From an uncultured Lachnospiraceae bacterium (GTDB lineage Bacteria; Bacillota; Clostridia; Lachnospirales; Lachnospiraceae), in NCBI GenBank assembly GCA_937891165.1, contig CALAEX010000210.1, positions 1 to 7,476 of the forward strand: DNA of 7,476 bases, given 5' to 3'. The notes below the pieces were generated by a model. The model saw only the letters and a program-made list of their open reading frames with translations, was not told where the DNA came from and did not search any database. Both the position numbers and the translations under genes were made by a program. Positions 1 to 5,541 of the stretch are shown here, piece by piece. Position 1 is the stretch's first letter. Every line of letters starts with the position of its first letter.

Positions 1-276
1 AAAGAGAGTGTTTTTTCAGGCTGTAGTAGTTTAACTACCATCGACATTCCAGAAAACATAACTAGTATTGGAGAGGATGCTTTTTCAGGCTGTAGTAGTT
101 TAACTACTATTAACATTCCTAAAGGTATTACTGAAATTAAAGAGAGTGTTTTTTCAGGCTGTAGTAGTTTAACTACCATCGACATTCCAGAAAGCGTTAC
201 TGAAATTGGAGATTGTGCTTTTAGTGGATGTAGTAGTTTAATTACTATCAATATCCCTAAAGGTATTACTGAAATT
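1..276 (+). repeat. 138-bp tandem duplication inside the LRR gene
   Basis: Bases 1-138 and 139-276 encode the same two-repeat (46-residue) unit, matching at 40 of 46 residues. The first 55 bases of each copy (1-55 and 139-193) are identical. Most LRR units elsewhere in this gene are far more diverged, so this looks like a recent duplication or gene-conversion tract. It may continue upstream of the window. Confidence 0.85.
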
Positions 277-3200
277 GGATTACAAGTTTTTAATAGGTGT
301 AGTAGTTTAACTACCATCAATATTCCAGAAAGTGTTACTGAAATTGGACAGAGAGCTTTTAGTGGATGTAGTAGTTTAAATACCATCAACATTCCAAAAA
401 GTGTTACTAAAATTGGAGATAGTGCTTTTAGTGGCTGTAGTAGTTTAACTACTATCAATATTCCAGAAGGCGTTACTGATATTTTCTCTATGATATTTTA
501 CAATTGCAGTAATTTAATTAGTGTTACACTTCCAGAAGGTATAGAGTATATTGGTGACAGCGCTTTTCATGGTTGCAGTAATTTAAATAGTATAAATCTC
601 CCAGAAAGTCTAACTTCTATTGGTTATGAGGCTTTTTATGATTGTATTAATTTAAATAGTATATATCTTTCAGAAAGAGTAACTTCTATTGACATGAACG
701 TTTTTACTAATTGTAATAATCTTACAATTATAACTCCAAAAGATTCTTATGCAGAAAGATATGCAAAGGAACATAATATTTTATATACTTCTACGTCAAG
801 TCCAACGGGAATGCCAAGTCCAACAGTGACACCAACTCCAACAACATCTCCACAACCAACACAAAAACCAGAAACATCAGTGGATTCTTTTGAATATGTA
901 ATAGGGTATAGAGAAGTAATTATTACAAAGTTTATTGGTGATGAAACAGAAGTAGTAGTACCAAAAGAAATAGAGAAATATCCTGTAACATGTATTGGAG
1001 AGGCTGCATTTTATAAGTGTAATTTAAGCAGTATTGAATTACCAAATACTGTGACGAGTATTTCAAAGGCTGCGTTTCAGGAATGTAGTAGTTTAAGCGA
1101 AATTGTATGGTCAGAAAGTATGATAAGTATTGGAGCACAAGCTTTTGCTTATTGTGATAATTTAAGTAATGTTTATATTTCCAATAAGGTAGAAACGATT
1201 GGCGATTATGCATTTTTTAGATGTAGTAATTTAAGTGAAATTGTATTGCCAGAAAGTGTAATAAGTATTGGAACACAAGCTCTTTCCTATTGTGATAGTT
1301 TAAGTAATATTTATATTTCCAATAAGGTAGAAAACATTGGCGATTATGCATTTTATGGATGTATTAATTTAACAGAGATTGTAGTTGCAGAAGATAATAT
1401 GACTTATAGTTCTAACGATGGAATATTATGTGATAAAGAGCAACAAGTACTGTTATGTGTACCTGCAGGTAAGGATGTAAGTCAGTATGAGATTCCAGAT
1501 AGCATAAAGACGATTGGTGATTATGCATTTTCTCTTAATGGAAGTTTAACTGATATCACGATTCCAAATAGTATCATAAGTATTGGGTATGGAGCTTTTG
1601 AAGATTGTAGAAATTTAAAGACGGTTTGTATTTTAAAGGATCACTTTGTTTATGCTATTCCAAATGATGTTTTTGCAGGATGTGATAATCTTATTATTAT
1701 GATAAAAGGGGATTCAGATATTAGAGATTATGCACAAGAAAATAATATATCTTGTTTGGAATATAAGATAGAAGATGAGAAAGTAGAAATTGTAGGATGT
1801 TGGAATTGCAATAATTTAGGAACAATTGTTATACCAAAAGAAGTTCAAGGATATCCAGTGACAAGTATTGGAGCATCTGCTTTTGAGGAATGTAGTGGAT
1901 TAAGTAGTATTAAATTACCAGAAAGTGTAACCAATATTGGAGAAAATGCATTTTTAAATTGTAGTAGTTTAAATAGCATTGGACTTCTAGAAGGCGTAAC
2001 CAGTATTGGAGAAAGTGCTTTTGAAGGTTGTAGTAGTCTAAGTAGTATCGAACTTCCAAATAGTGTAACTAATATTGGAGAAAGTGCCTTTGAAGGTTGT
2101 AGTAGTCTAAGTAGTATCGAACTTCCAGAAAATGTGACAAGTATTGCATCTCGTGCATTTAATAATTGTAGCAGTTTAAATAAAATTAGTATATTAGGAA
2201 ATGTGACAGAAATTGGTAATGCTGCCTTTGCAGATTGTACTAATTTAAATAGTGTTGAACTTCCAAATAGTGTGACGAGTGTTGAAGGTGCAGCTTTTTC
2301 AGGTTGTACTAGTTTAAATAGTATGGAACTTCCAGAAAATGTGACAAGTCTTGGAGGCGGTGCTTTTTATGATTGTAGTAGTTTAAGCGATATTAGTATA
2401 TTAGGGAATATAACTACCATTGGAGATTCTACTTTTGAAAACTGTACTAGTTTAAGTAGTATTAAATTACCAGAAAGTGTAACAAGTATTGGAACGTTTG
2501 CTTTTGCAGGTTGTAGTAAGTTAAGTAGTATTAAAATACCAAATAGTGTAACAGAGATTGGTTCCCTTGCTTTTTCTGCTTGTAGCAGTTTAAGTAGTGT
2601 TGAGTTATCGGAAAATGTAACGAGTATTGAAATGGGTACTTTCGGTTCTTGTAATAGTTTAAGTAGTATTACAATTCCAGCAAGTGTAACAAGTATTAAA
2701 GGTAGTGCCTTTGCAAGTTGTAAGAATTTAAGTAGTATTAAGATATTAAATGGTGTGACAACCATTGAAGGTGGAGCATTTATTAATTGTAGTAGTTTAA
2801 GTAGTATGGAGCTTCCAGCAAGTGTGAAAGAAATTGGTTCAAATGTATTTAAAAATTGTAGCAGTTTGAGCAGTATAAGTATCTTAGGAGATATTACAAC
2901 AATAGGACAATGGGCATTTACTGGTTGTGAAAGTTTAAGTACAGTAAGTATTTCTGGTAATGTAACAACGATTGAAATGTATGCGTTCCAGAGTTGTAAC
3001 AAGCTGAGCAAGGTAAGCATTTCAGGAACAGTAGAAGTTATGGAAAGTGCTGCATTTAGTGGCTGTAATAGTTTAACTACATTTGAAGGAAATGTAACTC
3101 AGGTTGGTTTATCGGCCTTTGCAGGTTGTAGTAGTTTAGAAGAAATAAGTTTTGCAAATGTGACTAGCATTGGTGATTATGCTTTTTCTGGTTGTAGTAA

Positions 3201-3624
3201 CTTAAAAAAGGCAAGTATTTCTGGAAGTATGACGGAGATTCCAATGAATACCTTTAAAGGTTGTAGTAGTTTAACAGCAATTCATATTCCAACTGGTGTA
3301 ACGAATATTGGAAGTGGAGCATTTGAAGATTGTAGCAGTTTAAGTAGTGTTAATATACCAAATACTGTGGCAGATATTGAAAGTGAAGCGTTTAAAAATT
3401 GTAGTAGTTTAAGTAGTGTTAATATTTCAGAAGGTGTAACGAGTATTGGAAGTGAAGCATTTAGTGGTTGTGTTAATTTAAGAAGTATTAGCATTCCAGC
3501 AAGTGCAAAGTCTCTTTCAGAGGATATGTTCTCTGGCTGTAGTAATTTCGTTATTATAACACCAGAAAATTCTTGGGCACAATGGTATGCAGAACGTAAT
3601 GGTATACCATATAAGAATAATTAA
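1..3624 (+). CDS. BspA-like leucine-rich-repeat surface protein, C-terminal part (5' end outside window)
   Basis: The frame is open from base 1 and reads perfect LRR units upstream of the first ATG (490), so that ATG is internal. The visible part is 1207 residues. About 45 repeats of about 23 residues follow the LRR_5/BspA pattern AF-x-GCSSL-xx-I-x-IP-xx-V-xx-IG. There are three modules: 11 repeats (residues 1-262); 9 repeats (about 297-588), with a typical non-repeat insert near 460-505; and 25 repeats (about 586-1204). Each module ends in a similar cap (ITP-x-DSYAERYA at 243-262, a variant at 565-588, ITPENSWAQWYA at 1184-1204). A Pro/Thr linker (263-293) separates modules one and two. Modules two and three each open with a strand ending in YPVT-x-IG. 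Proteins of this family are usually secreted and bind host or bacterial surfaces. No sorting signal or membrane segment follows the last cap, so any export or anchor signal must be N-terminal and unseen. A terminator follows directly. The family is certain; the ligand is unknown. Confidence 0.93.
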   Translation, partial: KESVFSGCSSLTTIDIPENITSIGEDAFSGCSSLTTINIPKGITEIKESVFSGCSSLTTIDIPESVTEIGDCAFSGCSSLITINIPKGITEIGLQVFNRCSSLTTINIPESVTEIGQRAFSGCSSLNTINIPKSVTKIGDSAFSGCSSLTTINIPEGVTDIFSMIFYNCSNLISVTLPEGIEYIGDSAFHGCSNLNSINLPESLTSIGYEAFYDCINLNSIYLSERVTSIDMNVFTNCNNLTIITPKDSYAERYAKEHNILYTSTSSPTGMPSPTVTPTPTTSPQPTQKPETSVDSFEYVIGYREVIITKFIGDETEVVVPKEIEKYPVTCIGEAAFYKCNLSSIELPNTVTSISKAAFQECSSLSEIVWSESMISIGAQAFAYCDNLSNVYISNKVETIGDYAFFRCSNLSEIVLPESVISIGTQALSYCDSLSNIYISNKVENIGDYAFYGCINLTEIVVAEDNMTYSSNDGILCDKEQQVLLCVPAGKDVSQYEIPDSIKTIGDYAFSLNGSLTDITIPNSIISIGYGAFEDCRNLKTVCILKDHFVYAIPNDVFAGCDNLIIMIKGDSDIRDYAQENNISCLEYKIEDEKVEIVGCWNCNNLGTIVIPKEVQGYPVTSIGASAFEECSGLSSIKLPESVTNIGENAFLNCSSLNSIGLLEGVTSIGESAFEGCSSLSSIELPNSVTNIGESAFEGCSSLSSIELPENVTSIASRAFNNCSSLNKISILGNVTEIGNAAFADCTNLNSVELPNSVTSVEGAAFSGCTSLNSMELPENVTSLGGGAFYDCSSLSDISILGNITTIGDSTFENCTSLSSIKLPESVTSIGTFAFAGCSKLSSIKIPNSVTEIGSLAFSACSSLSSVELSENVTSIEMGTFGSCNSLSSITIPASVTSIKGSAFASCKNLSSIKILNGVTTIEGGAFINCSSLSSMELPASVKEIGSNVFKNCSSLSSISILGDITTIGQWAFTGCESLSTVSISGNVTTIEMYAFQSCNKLSKVSISGTVEVMESAAFSGCNSLTTFEGNVTQVGLSAFAGCSSLEEISFANVTSIGDYAFSGCSNLKKASISGSMTEIPMNTFKGCSSLTAIHIPTGVTNIGSGAFEDCSSLSSVNIPNTVADIESEAFKNCSSLSSVNISEGVTSIGSEAFSGCVNLRSISIPASAKSLSEDMFSGCSNFVIITPENSWAQWYAERNGIPYKNN
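2004..2127 (+). repeat. 69-bp direct repeat inside the third LRR module
   Basis: Bases 2004-2058 and 2073-2127 match with a single mismatch (2019 versus 2088) and are offset by exactly 69 bases, one 23-residue LRR unit. This is a second recently duplicated repeat, in frame and without effect on the fold. Confidence 0.85.
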
Positions 3625-3779
3625 ATAGAAATAGTTTTTTTAAAAAAGTGACTCCTTGTTTTCAAAAATGAGGAGTTACTTTTTGTATAGAGAAAAAGTG
3701 ATTTGTACAAGAGATTGCAAGATGAGTAGATTTTTTATAAAGAATCAGTTCATATGAACTATAAGTAGATGTAGGGATA
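3604..3779 (+). repeat. Duplicated gene-end/terminator/leader element, copy 1
   Basis: This stretch runs from the last codons of the LRR gene through the terminator to an AGTAGATG-x-AGG box. It aligns along its whole length with 5378-5539. Differences are small indels, a 20-base segment at 3705-3724 absent from copy 2, and about 8 bases missing where copy 2 carries its TATAAT. This copy has instead a perfect 14-base palindrome, AGTTCATATGAACT (3747-3760). Having lost the -10 box, it probably no longer acts as a promoter; the downstream gene has its own. Confidence 0.8.
3643..3684 (+). terminator. Intrinsic terminator of the LRR gene
   Basis: The stem pairs 3643-3656 with 3671-3684: core AGTGACTCCT against AGGAGTTACT with one G-U pair, extended by A/T pairs into a T tract. 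It begins 19 bases after the LRR stop codon. The A-rich left arm facing a T-rich right arm means it may also work on the opposite strand. Confidence 0.85.
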
Positions 3780-3787
3780 AAATTTCA

Positions 3788-3816
3788 TTGTAAATAGGAG
3801 CATTTTTCTGTATAAT
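3788..3816 (+). promoter_or_regulatory. Sigma-70-type promoter for the Rpn gene
   Basis: TTGTAA (3788-3793) and TATAAT (3811-3816) are separated by exactly 17 bases, giving 4/6 and 6/6 matches to the consensus boxes. Transcription would start near 3823 and leave a leader of about 60 bases. It lies just beyond the end of the duplicated element, so it probably came with the Rpn gene. Confidence 0.7.
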
Positions 3817-3866
3817 TAAAATATAACAAGAAATGATAACCTATTTTCCGCAAAAAACATAATGTG

Positions 3867-3871
3867 AGGAG
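3867..3871 (+). promoter_or_regulatory. Ribosome binding site that decides the Rpn start
   Basis: AGGAG sits 10 bases before GTG 3882. The alternative in-frame GTG at 3864 lies upstream of this site and has no SD of its own, so 3882 is the preferred start. Confidence 0.65.
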
Positions 3872-3881
3872 TGATAAACGA

Positions 3882-4742
3882 GTGGAAAACATTCCAAAAC
3901 GTAAAATAAAAGATAGTGTATTTACCAATTTGTTTCAAGATAAAAAATATTTACTTCAATTATACAAGGCATTACATCCAGAAGATACGGATGTGACAGA
4001 AGATGAAATAGCAGATGTGACTATCAAACATGTATTGATTGATGCAGATTATAATGATTTGGGATTTTCGGTTGGAAATCGGTTAATGGTATTGGTGGAA
4101 AGTCAGTCTACTTGGACTTATAATATTATTATTCGTGCCTTAATGTATTTAGTACAAACATATCATGATTATTTCAAACGTACGAATCAAAATCTATATG
4201 GAAGTAAAAAGGTGAATATGCCAAAGCCAGAATTATATATGATATATACAGGAGATAAGAAAAAGATTCCTGATACGATTTCTTTATCGAAAGAATTTTT
4301 TAATGGAGCAACTATTTCTGTGGATGCAGAAGTCAAAGTATTGTATCAAGAGAATGAAAAGGATATTGTAGGGCAGTATATTATTTTCTCCAAAGTATAT
4401 AATGAACAAAGAAAATTATATGGAGTAACAAAACAGGCGATAACAGAAACGATTCGTATTTGCAAAAACAGAAATGTGTTGAAAGAGTATTTGGAGAACA
4501 AGGAACAGGAGGTTGTGGATATGATGATGACATTGTTTGATGATGAGCAAATTTTGAAGGCTTATGTAAAGGATATTGAAGAGAGTACAGAGAGAAAAAC
4601 AGAAAAGAAAACAGAAAGAAAAACAGCAATCAAAATGATTAGAAAAGGTAAAATGTCATTGGAAGAAATAGCAGAGTATGTGCCATCTTTGTCGATAGAA
4701 GAACTAAAAGAATTGGAAGCTGAAATTATGCAGTTAGAATAA
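3882..4742 (+). CDS. Rpn-family recombination-promoting nuclease (PD-(D/E)XK, PDDEXK_2 type)
   Basis: The product is 286 residues from GTG 3882 (292 if GTG 3864 were used). The N-terminus (KRKIKDSVFTNLFQDKKYLL), the RALMYLVQTYHDYF helix and the MPKPELYMIYTG strand are typical of Clostridia proteins annotated as Rpn nuclease or putative transposase. Residues fitting the nuclease core are D59 in YNDLGF and E73-x-Q75 in LVESQS. Known E. coli members are metal-dependent DNA endonucleases that raise recombination and act as toxic antiphage proteins. Residues 214-286 form a separable C-terminal helical part, with TERK-type repeats at 236-247 and a KGKMSLEEIAEYVP tail. That part also has its own translation start (see 4521-4742). 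The gene has its own promoter, and no convincing terminator separates it from the Uma2 gene. The nuclease family is well supported; activity and phage targets are not shown by the sequence. Confidence 0.88.
   Translation: MENIPKRKIKDSVFTNLFQDKKYLLQLYKALHPEDTDVTEDEIADVTIKHVLIDADYNDLGFSVGNRLMVLVESQSTWTYNIIIRALMYLVQTYHDYFKRTNQNLYGSKKVNMPKPELYMIYTGDKKKIPDTISLSKEFFNGATISVDAEVKVLYQENEKDIVGQYIIFSKVYNEQRKLYGVTKQAITETIRICKNRNVLKEYLENKEQEVVDMMMTLFDDEQILKAYVKDIEESTERKTEKKTERKTAIKMIRKGKMSLEEIAEYVPSLSIEELKELEAEIMQLE
4507..4512 (+). promoter_or_regulatory. Internal ribosome binding site inside the Rpn gene
   Basis: A perfect six-base AGGAGG lies eight bases before ATG 4521, in the Rpn reading frame. It is longer than the SD of the Rpn gene itself (AGGAG) and is striking inside AT-rich coding sequence. 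It is best explained as a real internal initiation site. Confidence 0.65.
4521..4742 (+). CDS. Predicted intragenic C-terminal antitoxin of the Rpn nuclease (RpnS-like)
   Basis: This 73-residue product would be read in the same frame as the nuclease from ATG 4521, the first of three consecutive Met codons, behind AGGAGG with ideal spacing. It comprises a helix (MMMTLFDDEQILKAYVKD), three tetrapeptide repeats TERK/TEKK/TERK and the KGKMSLEEIAEYVPSLS-type tail. It omits the whole catalytic core. In E. coli Rpn systems, the variable C-terminal domain is translated separately as a small protein that blocks the full-length toxin; it dimerises through a helix whose four-residue repeats vary in number. 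This gene shows both features: the internal start and the four-residue repeats. The match to that arrangement is inference. Translation could be checked by ribosome profiling or an internal-start mutant. Confidence 0.6.
   Translation: MMMTLFDDEQILKAYVKDIEESTERKTEKKTERKTAIKMIRKGKMSLEEIAEYVPSLSIEELKELEAEIMQLE
4587..4622 (+). repeat. 12-bp tandem repeat x3 encoding TERK/TEKK/TERK
   Basis: Three adjacent 12-base units (4587-4598, 4599-4610, 4611-4622), each beginning ACAGA and rich in A and G, encode charged tetrapeptides in a predicted helix. A partial fourth unit (ACAG, 4623-4626) follows. Each gain or loss of a unit keeps the frame, so copy number can change by slippage without destroying the protein. 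Confidence 0.8.
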
Positions 4743-4760
4743 TTAACAAAAACAATTTTT

Positions 4761-4802
4761 TGTAATGTAACAACAATTGAAATGGTTGCATTAAAATTAT
4801 GA
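4761..4802 (+). pseudogene. Relic of an LRR coding sequence
   Basis: Bases 4762-4784 match 2957-2979 of the LRR gene at 22 of 23 positions. The frame reads CNVTTIEMVALKL followed by a stop; the LRR gene has GNVTTIEMYAF at the same place. The fragment is too short to be a gene. It lies in the gap between the Rpn and Uma2 genes and is best read as a scar of a lost LRR paralogue. A coincidental match within AT-rich DNA is possible but unlikely at this length. Confidence 0.6.
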
Positions 4803-4806
4803 TAAT
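4777..4806 (+). promoter_or_regulatory. Probable promoter of the Uma2-family gene
   Basis: TTGAAA (4777-4782) and GATAAT (4801-4806) are 18 bases apart, each matching consensus at 5 of 6 positions. The -35 box lies inside the LRR-derived scrap, so the promoter seems to have been built from former coding sequence. Transcription would start near 4813. Read-through from the Rpn gene is also possible. Confidence 0.5.
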
Positions 4807-4837
4807 ATAAATCGGAGAGAAAATAATTTTTAAGAAA

Positions 4838-4843
4838 GAAGGG
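4838..4843 (+). promoter_or_regulatory. Ribosome binding site of the Uma2-family gene
   Basis: GAAGGG lies five bases before ATG 4849. An in-frame TAA at 4831-4833 closes the frame upstream, so the protein cannot begin earlier in this frame. Confidence 0.6.
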
Positions 4844-4848
4844 ATTTT

Positions 4849-5367
4849 ATGGACTTAGCTTTGCAAATTGTAGATATGGCTGGTGCAAGACCAGACCATT
4901 CTTTAATTATTGTAAATTTTGCGTCTATGATAAGACCACAGTTAAAAAACTCTAGTTGTGTATTATTTACAGATAATGTAGTCTATCGATTTAGAGATGA
5001 TAATGGAGAAGATAAGGAAGTAATTCCTGATGTATCTATCAATTGTTCTGTGAAACAAAGACGAGGTGCAAGATTATTGAATGCTCCCAAGTTTGTTATG
5101 GAAGTATTGAGTAAATCTACAGAAAAAGAAGATAGGATAATAAAAAAAGAATTATACAGACAACAAGAGGTGCAGGAATACTGGATAGTAGATATTGATA
5201 AAAAGGAAATAGAAATCTATGAGTTAGATTATGACAAAAATCTAAAACCAGAATATTATTTAGTGGATACAATAAATGAGTCTAATAAAGAAAAACTAAA
5301 ATTAAGGTCTTTTAGTATGTTAGAAGTATCTTATGATGATATATTTGTAGATTTAGATTTATTGTAA
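4849..5367 (+). CDS. Uma2-family (DUF820) putative endonuclease, apparently N-terminally shortened
   Basis: The product is 172 residues. It carries the Uma2 core in order: DMAGARPDHS (9-18), the strand VIPDVSI with P60-D61, MEVLS (E85), and STEKEDRIIKKELY with K99, followed by the diagnostic EYWIVD (110-115). P60-D61, E85 and K99 fit the PD-(D/E)XK nuclease signature. Uma2 proteins are very common in Firmicutes and Cyanobacteria. They are annotated as putative restriction endonucleases, but their biological role is essentially unestablished. Most members have 20-40 more N-terminal residues, ending in an ELIDG-type motif just before the MAGA segment. Here only MDLALQIV precedes it, and a stop at 4831 blocks extension. 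The gene may therefore be a truncated, possibly inactive member. LRR-derived scraps flank it on both sides. Family assignment is confident; function is not. Confidence 0.82.
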   Translation: MDLALQIVDMAGARPDHSLIIVNFASMIRPQLKNSSCVLFTDNVVYRFRDDNGEDKEVIPDVSINCSVKQRRGARLLNAPKFVMEVLSKSTEKEDRIIKKELYRQQEVQEYWIVDIDKKEIEIYELDYDKNLKPEYYLVDTINESNKEKLKLRSFSMLEVSYDDIFVDLDLL

Positions 5368-5377
5368 AATTAGATAT

Positions 5378-5398
5378 GTAGCATATCAGAATAATTAA
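5378..5398 (+). pseudogene. Relic of an LRR gene 3' end
   Basis: These 21 bases read VAYQNN and a stop. They match the final codons of the intact LRR gene (IPYKNN and stop, 3604-3624) at 18 of 21 positions, and the match continues into the terminator that follows both. It lies 10 bases after the Uma2 stop codon and probably marks the end of a lost second LRR gene. Confidence 0.55.
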
Positions 5399-5414
5399 AA
5401 TAGAATGATTTTTT

Positions 5415-5454
5415 AAAAGTGACTCCTTGTTTGTAAAAATGAGGAGTTACTTTT
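5415..5454 (+). terminator. Intrinsic terminator after the Uma2-family gene
   Basis: The stem pairs 5415-5427 with 5442-5454: the same AGTGACTCCT/AGGAGTTACT core as the terminator at 3643-3684, followed by a T tract. It ends transcription 48 bases after the Uma2 stop and separates it from the GH13 gene. Confidence 0.85.
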
Positions 5455-5487
5455 TTGTATAAAGAAAAAAGTGATTTAGTAGATTTT

Positions 5488-5514
5488 TTGTAAAGAATAA
5501 GTTAATATTATAAT
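5488..5514 (+). promoter_or_regulatory. Promoter of the GH13 gene
   Basis: A perfect TATAAT (5509-5514) has a weak TTGTAA (5488-5493) upstream with a short 15-base spacer. The -10 box lies within the 12-base palindrome ATATTATAATAT (5505-5516). Initiation near 5521 would leave a leader of about 20 bases. The poor -35 and the palindrome would suit activator or repressor control, but no operator can be named. Confidence 0.5.
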
Positions 5515-5531
5515 ATGAATTACAAGTAGAT

Positions 5532-5536
5532 GGAGG
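5532..5536 (+). promoter_or_regulatory. Ribosome binding site that decides the GH13 start
   Basis: GGAGG lies five bases before ATG 5542. The upstream in-frame ATG at 5530 would overlap this site and has no SD before it, so 5542 is preferred. Confidence 0.7.
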
Positions 5537-5541
5537 ATAGT

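Larger units (their letters stand above)
5378..5539 (+). repeat. Duplicated gene-end/terminator/leader element, copy 2
   Basis: This is the counterpart of 3604-3779. Shared landmarks in order are AGAATAATTAAA, the GTGACTCCTTG hairpin, GTGATTT, AGTAGATTTTTT, TAAAGAAT, ATATGAA and AAGTAGATG-x-AGG. This copy lacks the 20-base segment of copy 1. It has extra bases that create a TATAAT within a 12-base palindrome (5505-5516). It ends at the ribosome binding site of the GH13 gene. Confidence 0.8.

Noticed and set aside
490..492. ATG 490 as the start of the LRR gene
   Set aside because: The frame is open and encodes well-formed LRR units back to base 1, and no SD precedes this ATG.
932..1213. - strand open frame of 93 codons
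   Set aside because: It lies wholly antisense to the LRR gene, has atypical composition and no supporting start signals.
2367..3020. Long open frame on the - strand (217 codons) rich in Leu/Lys
   Set aside because: It is the antisense shadow of the 69-bp periodic LRR repeats. It has no SD, and its repeating LLKLLQ pattern simply mirrors the coding repeats.
3282..3494. - strand open frame of 70 codons
   Set aside because: It is another antisense shadow of LRR periodicity.
1..3624. CRISPR-like regular spacing of repeats
   Set aside because: The 69-base periodicity is in frame, encodes a known protein repeat, and lacks palindromic repeats or unique spacers.
3833..3862. Nine-codon mini-ORF (MITYFPQKT) in the Rpn leader
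   Set aside because: It has no SD and no run of regulatory codons, and there is no terminator/antiterminator pair to make it a leader peptide.
4381..4629. - strand open frame of 82 codons
   Set aside because: It is antisense to the Rpn gene. The Phe/Leu/Ser-rich start reflects the A/G-rich TERK repeats on the other strand.
4746..4763. A/T-only inverted repeat after the Rpn stop codon (ACAAAAA ... TTTTTTGT)
   Set aside because: It has no G/C core, so it is too weak to call a terminator.
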